From assembly GCA_903904835.1 (NCBI GenBank), contig CAIVEI010000128.1, positions 62,001-126,000 on the forward strand: DNA of 64,000 bases, read 5' to 3'. Positions 1 through 9,160 of this stretch are shown one piece after another. The stretch's first letter is position 1, and every line of letters starts with the position of its first letter. Under the pieces are notes generated by a model. That model was not told the DNA's origin and did not search any database. It worked only from the letters and a program-made list of their open reading frames with translations. Source of the stretch: an uncultured Schlesneria sp. Its GTDB lineage: Bacteria; Planctomycetota; Planctomycetia; Planctomycetales; Planctomycetaceae. Both the position numbers and the translations under genes were made by a program.

Positions 1-2744
1 TTAACGATTGTTTCACGCAATTCTGATTGCTTCAGTGGCTTCAAAAGCGTCGCAGCAATGCCGAGGTCGGTGCAGTGTGCGCTGGCTCCCGGTCGATCAG
101 AGGAAGTCAGCATCATGATAACGGAACGAGCCAGCTCAGGGAATTTTTTCAGTTCTTCAACGAACATGAAGCCGTCCATTTTGGGCATGTGGCAGTCGGT
201 CAGGATCAGGCTAAAAGGTTTGTTATCACTTGCAGCCTTGTGCAGTTCGTCGAGTGCTGCCGGACCTCCATCGGCCAGTGTCGGTATCATATTCCAGCCG
301 CGAAGCACGTCTTCCAGAATACGCCGATTCGTTGGATTGTCGTCAACGACCAAAACCCGCAATCCATCCAGTGTCACGGACTGAGTGGCGTCGGTGACTT
401 CTGCAGGAGCGACCGTCACCGGCAATTCAATCGTGAAATAAAATGTGCTTCCTGCGTTTTCAACACTGTTTAAAGCAAGTTCACCACCCATTAATTGAAC
501 GAGTTGTTTGGAAATCGAGAGACCCAATCCGGTGCCACCGTAGGAACGGGTCGTGGAAATATCTGCCTGAGTAAATGCGTCGAAAATGACGGACTGCTTG
601 TCTAACGGAATGCCGATGCCAGTGTCCCGAACTGAAAAATGCAACACGGCAATTGAATCGGTTCGACTGACCATTTCGACAATCACTCCAACCTCACCTT
701 GATCGGTGAACTTGATGGCATTGCCAACGAGATTCACCAGAATTTGTCGAAGACGTCCAGGGTCACCGATCAGCCAGTCGGGAATGTCCGTCGAGATGTG
801 CCAATACAGTTCGAGATCCTTCTCATGAGCCCGCGCGGCGAGCGTTTTCATGGTTTCACCCAGGGATTCGCGAAGCTGGAAAGTCTGGGGGTCGAGTTCA
901 AATTTCCCTGATTCGATCTTCGAGAAGTCCAGGATGTCGTTGATGATTCGAAGTAGCGAATCGGCCGACAATTTGACACTCTCAAGATACTCGCGCTGTT
1001 CGGGATTGAGTGGCGTGTCGAGGGCCAGATCGGTCATGCCGATGATGCCATTCATGGGTGTACGAATCTCGTGACTCATGTTCGCGAGGAATTCGCTCTT
1101 TGCTCGATTGGCGTGCTCTGCAGCGACAAGTGCTCGCTTCACGGCGGTATCAGAAAACTTGCGTTCGATGCCAAGGCTGATCCCATCCGCAATGGCGGTG
1201 AGCGATTCAAATGCGGTTTCAGTTAAAGGATGCCAGGCGTACATTCCCATGACGCCAACCAGTCGGTTCTCCACGATCAGCGGATGGCCCGCAAAGGAGA
1301 CCAACCCTTCTCGTCGTGCCCATTGCCGTTCTTCGTCTTGAGATTCACCGACCACGTCGTTGGTCAAACGAGGCTTTCGTTCCTGTGCAATCTTACCAAT
1401 TTTGAACTCGCCGACGCGGATGCGGGAGTGGGTGCCATTCAGATGCGTATAGAGACCTGCACTCGCCTGCAATTCCAGGACATCACTGGAATCAGAGATC
1501 GTCCAGATCCGAACAAACGCCGCATCAAGATACTGAATGATTACTTCGGCACAACCCTGCAACGTCTCGTGCAGAGGACCGCTGGCGGTGAGCGCCAATC
1601 CAATCTTGCCGGTCAATTCGGACAGCATCGTCCGCTCGCTCAGAGCGGCAGCAAATCGCTTGCGGTCAGTGATGTCGCGGACAAAACTGGTGAAGATGAG
1701 TCCGTGATCCAGTTCGACTTCGCTGACCGTTAGCTCGGCATGAAAAATCGTTCCGTCCTTGCGAACCCCATCAACCTCTCGTCCAATCCCAATCACGTGT
1801 TTTTCTCCGGTTAACCGGTATCGAGCCAGATAACCATCGTGTTCGGCGCGAAACGGTGCGGGCATCAACACATTGATGTTTTTCCCGACCAGTTCTGTCG
1901 GGTTGTAACCGAACAGTTTTTCGGTGGCTGGATTCGCGGATTCAATGATCCCACGGGCATCAATCGTGATGACAGCGTCGACGGCTGCATCGAGAATGGC
2001 CCGCATCCGCTGCTCGCTGTCTCTGAGCGATAACTGATTTCGAGTGATCTCGGCCGTGCGCTGGTAAACTTCGTGTTCAACAATTTCGTTGGTTTTTTCC
2101 AACTGACTTTGACGCTCGGCGATGATATTTGTCTGGCGATTACTTTGTATGCAGGCGAAGATCAGGAAGATGTCCTCGAAAATCACCCAGCCCGAATGTT
2201 CGATCCAGCGCACGTGGCTGAGCACTTCGTCACCGTAAATGGACATCGGCCAGAGATACCCTCGCACAAAATGGTCCGTTGCGGTGACCAGCGAGGCTGT
2301 GATGAGAACCTGCCAGTCACGATAAAACATCAGAAATGCGAGTGATCCAAACACGAGAAAGTGCGTCTCGATCCGTCCACCAGTGAGATGAATCAATAAC
2401 CCTGCCATCAGCATCTGAGCGAGGGCGATCACGTGCCTGGTATGGCTCAGGCCCGGATGAAACCTCGCTAGAAAAACCGGAAGGCTGATAATGAGCGAAC
2501 CCAGTAACACTGCCGCCATGACATGCGGATGCAACTGCCGGTCGGTTCCGGCCCACGCGTAAGGCGAAATCCACATTGCGGTTGCAATCCCCGCCAGAAA
2601 CTCGAATGCAAGCAATCCTGCGAGTAATCGATCGGTGACCCGATATTGACGAGTCCGCTGTTCCAGGGCGAGCTGTCGGCCTCGTTCGGTCGAGATGAAT
2701 TCGACTGAACTCGCACTGGACAAAATGTCGAGCATTTGGCTCAT
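1..2744 (-). CDS. Hybrid sensor histidine kinase (partial, 3' end outside window)
   Basis: About 914 residues are visible from an ATG at 2744, and the frame is still open at base 1, so the C-terminus lies outside. Order of domains: hydrophobic N-terminal membrane region (about residues 35-190, several helices), short coiled-coil linker, PAS domain (about 220-335), GAF-like domain (about 350-500), HisKA with the H-box [12 protein letters not shown] (phospho-acceptor H558), HATPase with [10 protein letters not shown], then a receiver domain starting [11 protein letters not shown] with phospho-acceptor D850 in [13 protein letters not shown]. It should sense a signal at the membrane and relay phosphate internally; a second receiver or Hpt domain may follow beyond the edge. 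It starts 13 nt after the stop of the upstream REC-GHKL gene, so the two are probably one operon. The ligand is unknown. Confidence 0.9.
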   Translation of the reverse strand, partial: MSQMLDILSSASSVEFISTERGRQLALEQRTRQYRVTDRLLAGLLAFEFLAGIATAMWISPYAWAGTDRQLHPHVMAAVLLGSLIISLPVFLARFHPGLSHTRHVIALAQMLMAGLLIHLTGGRIETHFLVFGSLAFLMFYRDWQVLITASLVTATDHFVRGYLWPMSIYGDEVLSHVRWIEHSGWVIFEDIFLIFACIQSNRQTNIIAERQSQLEKTNEIVEHEVYQRTAEITRNQLSLRDSEQRMRAILDAAVDAVITIDARGIIESANPATEKLFGYNPTELVGKNINVLMPAPFRAEHDGYLARYRLTGEKHVIGIGREVDGVRKDGTIFHAELTVSEVELDHGLIFTSFVRDITDRKRFAAALSERTMLSELTGKIGLALTASGPLHETLQGCAEVIIQYLDAAFVRIWTISDSSDVLELQASAGLYTHLNGTHSRIRVGEFKIGKIAQERKPRLTNDVVGESQDEERQWARREGLVSFAGHPLIVENRLVGVMGMYAWHPLTETAFESLTAIADGISLGIERKFSDTAVKRALVAAEHANRAKSEFLANMSHEIRTPMNGIIGMTDLALDTPLNPEQREYLESVKLSADSLLRIINDILDFSKIESGKFELDPQTFQLRESLGETMKTLAARAHEKDLELYWHISTDIPDWLIGDPGRLRQILVNLVGNAIKFTDQGEVGVIVEMVSRTDSIAVLHFSVRDTGIGIPLDKQSVIFDAFTQADISTTRSYGGTGLGLSISKQLVQLMGGELALNSVENAGSTFYFTIELPVTVAPAEVTDATQSVTLDGLRVLVVDDNPTNRRILEDVLRGWNMIPTLADGGPAALDELHKAASDNKPFSLILTDCHMPKMDGFMFVEELKKFPELARSVIMMLTSSDRPGASAHCTDLGIAATLLKPLKQSELRETIV

Positions 2745-2757
2745 GTTTATCCCGCCT

Positions 2758-3693
2758 TCAGGATGCCGCGTTGGCCACGGCGGATGACGAATCGGAGTTC
2801 CGTGACAACACCCGTTTCACCATTGTGATTTCGTTCCCCTGCAAGTTATGAGTCACTTCGTCCATGAAGCTGTGGATCAGTAGCATTCCGCGGCCTTCGA
2901 TCCCTTCCAAATTGATCGCACTGATCGAGTTTTGCCTTTCTAACGGTTTGTAGCCTGAGCCATCATCAGAGACAACAAAGCGAGCTTCGGCGTCAGAGAA
3001 TCGCGATGACAATCGGACCCGGCGCGAAGCATACGGCTCATCCTGACGACGTTCCACCGCCAATCGGCAAAAAATCGCTTCATCACTCTGCCTCAGTTCC
3101 GTGTCCAATTCCAGATTGCCATGAAAAATAGCGTACGACAGTGATTCGTGAATCGCCATTCCAATTCGAGTAATTTGCAGTTGATTGGAAAGCCACATGG
3201 TGTCGAGTTGATTCTGGAGATAAGCAATTAGAGGACTGATCAATGAAGGGTCATTTTCCAAAGTGAAATGTGATTCGAGTACGTCGAGAGTTTTGGGAAC
3301 CTGGCTCTGATTGCGTTGCCAATGGGAAACAGACAGGACGTTTTTGACGGTCTCGACCAGATGTTTGTCGAGGGCACTTTTGGGAACGTAACTGGCCGCA
3401 CCTGTTTTCAATGCCTGGATTGCAATCTGCTGGGTACCAAATCCGGTCATCAGAATCACTGGTACGCTGCATCCTTGAGATTTAATTTGTTCGACCAGTT
3501 CAAGTCCATTCATCCCGGGCATTTGCAGGTCCGTGATGATCAAGTCTGGGGTTTCAGAAGCAATCGCTTCAATCGCCTTTTGACCGCAATCCACGCTTGA
3601 GAGTGAAACGTCGGCGATCCCTTTTCTCAGGAAAAACTCGACCAGCCTCCGATCAATGGCTGAGTCATCAACAATGACAATGCGAGTCGTCAA
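2758..3693 (-). CDS. Response regulator with C-terminal GHKL (RsbW-like) ATPase domain
   Basis: 311 residues. Residues 1-120 form a receiver domain with the acidic pair at 9-10, phospho-acceptor D55 in [11 protein letters not shown], and conserved K105. Residues 145-300 resemble the HATPase_c_2 domain of anti-sigma serine kinases: E183 in the N-box, the G1 box DDGSGY at 243-248 and EGRGM at 266-270. Proteins of this architecture usually act in partner-switching signalling with a STAS protein. The N-box position that is normally Asn is Tyr187 here, which may impair Mg-ATP binding. First gene of an operon with the hybrid kinase that follows at 2744, its likely phosphodonor. A STAS protein is encoded far away at 38.3 kb; a link is only speculation. 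Confidence 0.88.
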   Translation of the reverse strand: MTTRIVIVDDSAIDRRLVEFFLRKGIADVSLSSVDCGQKAIEAIASETPDLIITDLQMPGMNGLELVEQIKSQGCSVPVILMTGFGTQQIAIQALKTGAASYVPKSALDKHLVETVKNVLSVSHWQRNQSQVPKTLDVLESHFTLENDPSLISPLIAYLQNQLDTMWLSNQLQITRIGMAIHESLSYAIFHGNLELDTELRQSDEAIFCRLAVERRQDEPYASRRVRLSSRFSDAEARFVVSDDGSGYKPLERQNSISAINLEGIEGRGMLLIHSFMDEVTHNLQGNEITMVKRVLSRNSDSSSAVANAAS

Positions 3694-4171
3694 TCGGAAA
3701 TTCCTCCCCAGGACGTACCGTTCGTAAGTTCACAAGTTTACAAAAACTCAGCGATGCCGAGTCATTCCAGAATAGCAAAAAAAGCTAGAAAAACATCAAA
3801 ATTAATGTGAATTTCTACTCATCAATCCGCAACGTACGTTTGCAATTCGCTTCGAATGCATTTTTGCAGCGTTGTCAGTCCCCTCTCGCGATGAGCGTTG
3901 CAAAATGGTTGATTGTTGGCAAAACGACGCGCGATCACAATCGGCTCATTCGACGTTCCGACCTTATCGCCACAAACTGGGCGAGCACGTGTTTCTGCGT
4001 ACTGTTTAAAATGGTCAAATCGATTTTGAAGCGAGTTAAATGGTCTTGTGAGCCCATCTTCACTTGAGAGGTCCTGCTTCTGGCTGATTCGCTGACCAGA
4101 TCAGTATCGGCTCGTTATGATGCTGCTGCCAGGTTGGAAAAAAAGGTTGGTGACGAACAAGGAGACTGGGA
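3694..4171. other. Intergenic region between divergent genes
   Basis: This 478-base gap separates the minus-strand signalling operon from the plus-strand isomerase, so it must hold both promoters. It is AT-rich around 3740-3800. A short open frame at 3807-4067 has no recognisable protein features and no clear ribosome site. I see no RNA gene or strong hairpin. Confidence 0.5.
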
Positions 4172-5104
4172 GTGATTTCGCCGATGTTGTTTTCGGTCAG
4201 CTATGCCGGTGGCTGGGGACAGCACAAGCTCGAATTAATTCCGTTTCTGGAAAAGGCTGCGGAACTCGGGTATCCGTCTGTGGAGCTTGGTGCAAAACGT
4301 CCGCATCTTTCGCCGGTGGATTATGCTAACGGAGAATCGGTACGCGAGATTAAGTCGGTGGCTGACCGGCTGAATCTTCAGATCGCGACAATCGCTGGCT
4401 ACACCGATTTCACAGCTGGGTCCCAGGCGAAGGAAGTGCCGTTCGTCGAGATGCAGGTCCTTTACGTTCGCCAGCTCGCGGAACTGGGCCGCGCACTGGG
4501 GGCAAAAAATATTCGCGTCTTTAGCGGCTACTACACCGATCTCGCCGATCATCACGCGGATTGGGCGAAATGCGTGACCGCTCTTCGCGAATGTGCTGCC
4601 GTCTGTGCAGACTTGGGATTGATCCTTGGAATTCAGAATCATCACGATGTTGGCGTCGACGTCGCGGCATTCGGTGAATTGCTTGACGACATCAATCATC
4701 CGAACGCGAAAGCGATATTCGACCCCTGGTCGATCGGACTGCATGGCGCTGATCTGTATCAGGCTGCCAGGCAGATGGCTCCACGAATGGTACAGACGAC
4801 ACTTGCCGACTATATCCGCCTTCCGCGATGGCAATACCTTCCCGCTCTGATCAATTATCAGCCCATCGAACCAGCAGCGGTGAAAGCCGTTCCACTGGGC
4901 GAAGGGTTCCTCGATCTCGACGGCTTTTTCCGTGGATTGAAGGAGGGAGGATTTTACGGCGACGTTGCTTACGAAATCTGTTCCCCGATCCGAGGTGGCG
5001 GAAGCGAAGCGAATCTCGACGCCGCAGCCAGGCATGCGCTACAGAAGATTCGTGCTTGGGTGAAAGATGATGTTCGTTGCATACCGACGGTTGGGTCAAT
5101 TTGA
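4172..5104 (+). CDS. Sugar phosphate isomerase/epimerase family protein (AP-endonuclease-2 TIM barrel)
   Basis: 310 residues from a GTG start preceded by AAGGAG at 4159-4164, 7 nt away. The sequence fits the xylose isomerase-like TIM barrel family: an N-terminal strand with ELGYPSVELG, a central segment GLILGIQNHHD carrying conserved metal-site residues, FDPWSIGLHG, and a C-terminal YEICSPIRGGG segment. Members isomerise or epimerise sugars or inositol derivatives in the cytoplasm, often next to oxidoreductases; here it stands alone, so the substrate cannot be named. The position often occupied by a metal-binding Glu in ENH-type members reads Gln in IQNHHD. No signal peptide. It is followed by a repeat-filled gap. 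Confidence 0.82.
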   Translation: MISPMLFSVSYAGGWGQHKLELIPFLEKAAELGYPSVELGAKRPHLSPVDYANGESVREIKSVADRLNLQIATIAGYTDFTAGSQAKEVPFVEMQVLYVRQLAELGRALGAKNIRVFSGYYTDLADHHADWAKCVTALRECAAVCADLGLILGIQNHHDVGVDVAAFGELLDDINHPNAKAIFDPWSIGLHGADLYQAARQMAPRMVQTTLADYIRLPRWQYLPALINYQPIEPAAVKAVPLGEGFLDLDGFFRGLKEGGFYGDVAYEICSPIRGGGSEANLDAAARHALQKIRAWVKDDVRCIPTVGSI

Positions 5105-5149
5105 TTCGTGATTAATGAATGTTTTCCTGAAGATGGTTGTTGTCGGCGT

Positions 5150-5264
5150 CAATGAGCGTCGAATCTCGGTCGCCCCGAATGGGGCTTTTGGTCAGGTTTT
5201 GGGATGTGTGTACCTGGGACAGAAGCTGCCCCAGGCTCTACTCGGTCGCCGCTCTGCGGCTTTT
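5150..5264 (+). repeat. Composite two-hairpin intergenic element, copy 1
   Basis: Module A is a hairpin GGTCGCCCC-GAAT-GGGGC (about 5168-5187) preceded by CGAATCTC. Module B is an imperfect stem CTGGGACAG/CTGCCCCAG with an AAG loop, followed by the constant tail GGCTCTACTCGGTCGCCG and a second small hairpin GCCGCTCTGCGGC ending near 5260. The same two modules occur at 48953-49046, 49104-49200 and 54930-55040. In-frame reading of module A yields phrases such as RRISVAPNGA, so automatic annotation tends to call false genes here. This copy lies downstream of the isomerase gene. Confidence 0.8.
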
Positions 5265-5265
5265 G

Positions 5266-5311
5266 CCGACGCTAGCAGCTTCGGCCACGTGGGCGAAGCT
5301 GCTAGCGTCGG
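5266..5311. repeat. Perfect 18-bp inverted repeat (CCGACGCTAGCAGCTTCG arms)
   Basis: Left arm 5266-5283 and right arm 5294-5311 are exact reverse complements around a 10-base loop that is itself partly self-complementary. It abuts the composite element and sits between two genes that converge (isomerase plus, regulator minus). A shortened relative with 8-bp arms of the same sequence is at 9715-9733. There is no T tract, so it is not a classical terminator, although it could stop or stabilise both transcripts. Confidence 0.8.
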
Positions 5312-5355
5312 ACTGGGAACGGACACTGGAAATTCTTAACACTGTTTGTCTCGAC

Positions 5356-5787
5356 TTACTTCAGGATCGGCCCCGACGTTTTTTGAAATTGAGCCAGCGT
5401 CGTCTGTTGAAGAAAGTCTGACATCTGTTGGCGAAATTGGACAAACTGGTTGTGCAGAGGGCAGTGTGGGCCGGTGCCGCACCAGTCTTCCCCAAAGGGG
5501 CACGTCAGCGTTGTGTCGAGACGTTCGAACGGTGTAATAATATCGTTCAAGCTGATTTCTTTTGGAGGGCGAGCCAGCCAGTAGCCGCCACCCGGTCCGG
5601 GGGCACCATTGACCAGCCCCGTCTGCGAAAGCGTGGTCAGCACCTTGGCGACGATCGCCTGTGACAGTTTACGGTTCTCGGCAATCTCCCGCGAATTGAG
5701 TCGCCTTCCCCCCTCCTCTTTGTAGTGCTCTGCCAGCAGGCTGGCAGCCGAAACTGCAGCTTGAGCGACCTTGCCGTAATGTGTCAT
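5356..5787 (-). CDS. Rrf2-family transcriptional regulator, probably NsrR-like Fe-S sensor
   Basis: 143 residues from the ATG at 5787; a longer in-frame extension to 6000 is rejected because Rrf2 proteins begin close to the helix-turn-helix and the extra residues look non-coding. The winged helix covers residues 1-75 (NSREIAENRKLSQAIVAKVL, then GPGGGYWLARPP, the usual wing). Three cysteines C96, C103 and C109 in CPFGEDWCGTGPHC match the Fe-S ligand triad of NsrR/IscR-type members. It is divergent from hcp, a common NsrR target, which favours a nitric oxide-responsive repressor over IscR. Sensing of another Fe-S signal is possible. Confidence 0.82.
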   Translation of the reverse strand: MTHYGKVAQAAVSAASLLAEHYKEEGGRRLNSREIAENRKLSQAIVAKVLTTLSQTGLVNGAPGPGGGYWLARPPKEISLNDIITPFERLDTTLTCPFGEDWCGTGPHCPLHNQFVQFRQQMSDFLQQTTLAQFQKTSGPILK

Positions 5788-5839
5788 GCGACAGTTATTC
5801 CGATCAGTGGCGGGTTCGCGAGCGCGATGGGGCTGTTCG

Positions 5840-5925
5840 CTTCTTAGGTGCGGCTTCCAGCCTCCACGAGTTGATGGGTCGCACGGGCTAAAGCCCATGC
5901 TACGGGGCGTCGCCCGACGTTTCCA
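5840..5925. repeat. Short GC-rich intergenic repeat with GGGCTAAAGCCC hairpin
   Basis: The stretch reads CGCACGGGCTAAAGCCCATG then CTACGGGGCGTCGCCC, giving small stems. It lies in the divergent regulator-hcp gap next to the promoters and looks like a dispersed planctomycete-type repeat from memory, but I see only this one copy in the window. Confidence 0.4.
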
Positions 5926-5987
5926 GTTTGCAACAACTGACAACTTCAAGGTGTTCAGGATAGTCGATTTCTCGCTTTTGGGCAAAT

Positions 5988-6016
5988 AAAGAAAAAACAT
6001 TCTTTAATTCTTGAAT
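5988..6016. promoter_or_regulatory. Candidate operator for the Rrf2/NsrR-like regulator
   Basis: A perfect dyad AAAGAA-N6-TTCTTT occupies 5988-6005 and is followed at once by ATTCTTGAAT (6007-6016), also a dyad. The site is about 70 bases before the hcp start codon and 200 bases before the regulator's start. AT-rich inverted repeats of this kind are bound by Rrf2 proteins; the exact sequence does not match the enterobacterial NsrR consensus, so this is inference from position and symmetry. Confidence 0.4.
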
Positions 6017-6086
6017 GCTTCGCAGGTGGCTGTTATCGTGTCGACGTGGGCACCGTCCTCATCCTCCCTTTACCAAGGAATCCCTC

Positions 6087-7373
6087 ATGTTCTGCAACCA
6101 ATGTGAACAGACCCAGAACGGAACCGGCTGCACCGATATTGGCGTCTGTGGCAAAGACGCGGATGTGCAGTCACTGCAAGAGATTCTGCTGTATGGACTG
6201 AAAGGGATGGCAGCCTACGCCAATCATGCACGCCGCCTCGGAAAGACCGATGAGAACGTCAGTGCGTTTATCGAAGAGGGACTTTTCGCCACTATGACGA
6301 ATGTCAACTTCGACATCCCTTCGCTGCTCGAAATGGTACTGGAGTGCGGTCGTCAGAATCTGCGTGTCATGGAATTGCTTGATCAGGGGCACTGCGAACG
6401 TTTCGGCAAACCGGTACCGACAACCGTCAGGGAAGGAACCATTGTCGGACCGGGTATCCTTGTTACGGGACACGATCTGGTCGATCTCGCCTCCTTACTC
6501 GAACAGACGGTCGGCACCGGGATCAACGTTTACACTCATGGCGAGATGCTGCCGGCTCACAGCTACCCCGGCCTCAAGAAATATCCACATCTGGTCGGGC
6601 ACTTCGGCGGTCCGTGGCAGAACCAGCAGTGGGAATTCCCGATGTTCTCGGGACCGATCGTGGCCACCACCAATTGCGTTCTGATTCCGTCAGATATCTA
6701 TGCTGACAGGCTCTTTACGACCCGCATCACCGCTGTTCCAGGTGGCACACGGCTCAAGACAGACGACTTTTCTCAGGTGATCGCCAAGGCCAGGGCTTGC
6801 GAACCACTCACCGAAAACTTCGTCCGCGAGTCGACGATTGGGTTCCATCACAGCGTGATCCTTAGTCTGGCCGACAAGGTCGTTGCGGCGGTCAAATCGG
6901 GTGAGATCAAGCGGTTCTATCTGATCGGCGGCTGCGATGGAGCTGAAGCCGGGCGCAACTACTATACGCAGGTGGCTGAGCGATCGCCCGAACAGTCGGT
7001 GATCCTTACTCTGGGATGCGGAAAATACCGCATCCGCAATCATGAGTACGGCACCGTCGCAGGGATTCCTCGTCTACTGGACATGGGACAATGCAACGAC
7101 GCCTACGGTGCGGTGCAAGTCGCTTTAGCCCTGGCAAACGCATTCGAATGCGGAGTCAATGACTTGCCGCTGGAAATCGTCCTTTCGTGGTTCGAACAAA
7201 AGGCGGTGGCCGTGTTGCTCACGTTGCTGGCTCTGAACGTCAAAGGGATTCGGGTCGGGCCGGTGGCACCCGCCTTCATTACCCCGAACATTTTCAAGGT
7301 TTTGCAGGACAAGTTTGACCTGAAGCTGATCGAATCCGAACCACCAGCGGATCTGGTTCAGTTGGCGGTTTGA
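6087..7373 (+). CDS. hcp: Hybrid cluster protein (hydroxylamine reductase / NO-detoxification), short form
   Basis: 428 residues from the ATG at 6087, with AAGGAA at 6075-6080 as ribosome site; an upstream in-frame ATG at 6015 would add 24 unlikely residues. The N-terminal cluster motif is C3-x2-C6-x8-C15-x5-C21. Hybrid-cluster ligands are visible: HGEMLPAH at 151-158, C197 in TTNCVLIP, C283 in GGCDGAE, C311 in LGCGKYR, C336 in GQCND, and E370/K372. Typical Hcp proteins are about 540-550 residues; at 428 this resembles the class III forms of archaea and some anaerobes, which lack part of the first helical domain. Hcp reduces hydroxylamine or nitric oxide in the cytoplasm. The divergent Rrf2 gene and the globin downstream support a nitrosative-stress role. 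Confidence 0.93.
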   Translation: MFCNQCEQTQNGTGCTDIGVCGKDADVQSLQEILLYGLKGMAAYANHARRLGKTDENVSAFIEEGLFATMTNVNFDIPSLLEMVLECGRQNLRVMELLDQGHCERFGKPVPTTVREGTIVGPGILVTGHDLVDLASLLEQTVGTGINVYTHGEMLPAHSYPGLKKYPHLVGHFGGPWQNQQWEFPMFSGPIVATTNCVLIPSDIYADRLFTTRITAVPGGTRLKTDDFSQVIAKARACEPLTENFVRESTIGFHHSVILSLADKVVAAVKSGEIKRFYLIGGCDGAEAGRNYYTQVAERSPEQSVILTLGCGKYRIRNHEYGTVAGIPRLLDMGQCNDAYGAVQVALALANAFECGVNDLPLEIVLSWFEQKAVAVLLTLLALNVKGIRVGPVAPAFITPNIFKVLQDKFDLKLIESEPPADLVQLAV

Positions 7374-7426
7374 AAGGGCATTTTATGGGATCAGTCCCTT
7401 TGGAGCAGAAATCCGCGAAAAGTGTT

Positions 7427-7518
7427 GCACGGTTTTAACGTCTTCGGTAAGGCCATGCTCTTCGGAATCGATATCGAACCATGAAGACACGGCCTTGTCG
7501 AAGATTCCAAACCCGTGC
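7427..7518. repeat. Long imperfect hairpin between hcp and the globin gene
   Basis: Bases 7427-7454 pair with 7491-7518; 21 of 28 positions are complementary, in blocks GCACGG, TTT, TCTTCG and AAGGCC. The 36-base loop contains the palindrome TCGATATCGA. There is no T tract, so a simple terminator is unlikely. It could be an RNA structure controlling the globin gene, or a decayed mobile repeat. Confidence 0.5.
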
Positions 7519-7651
7519 CACCCCGAGTTCGGACCATTGTTCCGCTCAAAAAGTGCAAATGTAACACGCTACATCAGATCGTCCGTACGTTCTGGTGATG
7601 TCCCCATTCGATTGTTGACCCCACCCAGCAACAGTTCCAAGGCCACTTATC

Positions 7652-8239
7652 ATGCAGACTCTTGACGAATCGCGTCTCGAAACCGATCCGCAATATCGTT
7701 ATGAATTTCTCGCCAGCTTCATCGGCTTCGGTCCCGAAGATGTCAAGCTTATCCAAGCTTCAGCACCACATCTGGGGCCACGTGTGCAACAGCTTGTTGA
7801 TCAGACTTACCAGAAACTGCTCTCATTCGATGCGACCGCCCGCCATTTTGTTCCTCGTCAACACGGCTTCGAGGGGCCGGTCCCCGCAGATCTGACGTCG
7901 CTTTCCCCAGATCATCCGCAGATCAAGTTTCGCAAAGACCACTTGAACCGGTATTTTATTCAACTGATTGGTCGAGCCTACGACGCAAAGATGGTGCAGT
8001 ACCTGGACATGGTCGGCTGCATCCATACGCCTCATGCAGGTAATCACGAAATCAATGTTCCGCTCGTGCAGATGAATGCCCTGTTGGGGGTTGTTTCGAA
8101 CGCACTGCTGAACTCGATTTCCGAATGGCCCATCACATCGGAATTGAGGTTTCGCACAATCATGTCTTTCAACAAGTTGTTATGGATTCAAAACGACTTC
8201 ATTAATCGTCACTATCAAGCTGGGATAGCCGGAACTTGA
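7652..8239 (+). CDS. Protoglobin / globin-sensor-fold heme protein
   Basis: 195 residues, a single domain with no attached signalling module. The sequence fits the protoglobin family: an N-terminal Z-helix region, then GFGPEDVKLIQASAPHLGPRV, and the strongly conserved block VGCIHTPHAGNHEINVPL at about residues 116-134, which contains the likely heme-binding proximal histidine, followed by MNALLGVV. Free-standing protoglobins bind O2, CO and NO. Its place 280 bases downstream of hcp and the NO-type regulator suggests NO binding or dioxygenation. The ribosome site is weak (CAAGGCC well upstream of the ATG). It could be co-transcribed with hcp or have its own promoter in the hairpin-containing gap. 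Confidence 0.83.
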   Translation: MQTLDESRLETDPQYRYEFLASFIGFGPEDVKLIQASAPHLGPRVQQLVDQTYQKLLSFDATARHFVPRQHGFEGPVPADLTSLSPDHPQIKFRKDHLNRYFIQLIGRAYDAKMVQYLDMVGCIHTPHAGNHEINVPLVQMNALLGVVSNALLNSISEWPITSELRFRTIMSFNKLLWIQNDFINRHYQAGIAGT

Positions 8240-8366
8240 ACTCCTGATCACTATCGCGTAGAAAATTTTGACCCCTGATCCGGCCAGCGTCGGTGTTCGA
8301 CCTGTGATCTCGTTTTGTTGATGGGATTTCGAAGTGAATCGGGGGCGACATTTCACTCATTAGGGG

Positions 8367-9056
8367 ATGGCGATGAGACGGATGTTTCCGAAGTTGATGT
8401 TAGCGGTCGCGATCACATTGGTGGTTCATGCGCAGAACGCCAAGGCTGGTGTCATTGTCGACAATACCACTCAGACGCAGGTAGGAAACGGACAAATTGG
8501 AGGTGGCCAGTTCGAGGGGCAGGAGTTCAACACAGGGAGTCAGAGCTATACGCTGGATTCGATCTTGGCCAATGTGGGCGGGTTGTCAGGTACGATCAAC
8601 GGGATCGGGGCCCAGATCGTCCAGGACAATAGTGGCACCCCCGCTGGTGGTACTGTGCTGACTTCGTTTACGGTCCCCTCAATCGGAAGTTCCTTTGTCA
8701 ACAAAGAATTCGATCCGACAACGAGCGGCGTCGTTTTGGCCGCCAACACAAACTACTGGTTTATTCTGAACTATTCCTCGGGAAGTGGCACATTCGGCTG
8801 GAATTATGCGGGAACCCAAACGGCCAGTGGGCCAGGCTCGTTAGGTGCTTACGCGACGAGTTTCGATAACGGGTCGACGTGGATCATCAACAACTTCGGT
8901 CCGGGTACGCCCGACCTGATTCAGGTCAATGGTACTGTGGTCGCGGCCGTGCCCGAACCCGGCACGCTGACCATGGCAGGGACTGCTGGCCTGTTTGGCC
9001 TTGCTCTCTGGTTCCGACGCCGGTTGGGAAATAAGTCGAAAATGAGTTCTAACTAG
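8367..9056 (+). CDS. PEP-CTERM sorting-domain surface protein
   Basis: 229 residues. Signal peptide at 1-28 (MRRMFPKLMLAVAITLVVHA... cleaved near NAKA-GV). The body is rich in Gly, Ser, Thr and Asn and has the segment NTNYWFILNYSSGSGTFGWNYA, as in beta-rich choice-of-anchor secreted proteins. The C-terminus is a classic PEP-CTERM signal: VPEPGTLTM, a hydrophobic helix, then WFRRRL. Such proteins are processed by an exosortase and linked to exopolysaccharide or the cell surface; no exosortase gene is in this window. The start could also be the second Met (MRRMF). A strong terminator follows at 9087. Confidence 0.88.
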   Translation: MAMRRMFPKLMLAVAITLVVHAQNAKAGVIVDNTTQTQVGNGQIGGGQFEGQEFNTGSQSYTLDSILANVGGLSGTINGIGAQIVQDNSGTPAGGTVLTSFTVPSIGSSFVNKEFDPTTSGVVLAANTNYWFILNYSSGSGTFGWNYAGTQTASGPGSLGAYATSFDNGSTWIINNFGPGTPDLIQVNGTVVAAVPEPGTLTMAGTAGLFGLALWFRRRLGNKSKMSSN

Positions 9057-9086
9057 AACGAGCATTTTGAGCGTTGAAAATCCACT

Positions 9087-9123
9087 GACCCGGAACGAGC
9101 AATCGCTCCGGGTCGTCTTTTTT
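9087..9123 (+). terminator. Rho-independent terminator after the PEP-CTERM gene
   Basis: Stem GACCCGGA/TCCGGGTC with inner CGAG/ATCG pairing, followed by GTC and a run of seven T residues. It ends the 8367-9056 transcript just before the deaminase ribosome site. Confidence 0.85.
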
Positions 9124-9160
9124 GTCTTCTCTCTCACATGCTTCAAGGAGATTGAGAACG

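Noticed and set aside
4235-5035. 266-residue minus-strand frame
   Set aside because: Antisense shadow of the isomerase gene; the plus-strand product has clear family motifs and ribosome site.
5115-5339. Open frames reading RRISVAPNGA in the 5.1-5.3 kb repeat
   Set aside because: The frames are translations of the composite hairpin element; the same phrase appears at the opposite end of the window in another copy.
5788-6000. N-terminal extension of the Rrf2 regulator
   Set aside because: The 71 extra residues would cover the divergent promoter and the candidate operator, and Rrf2 proteins start directly at the winged helix.
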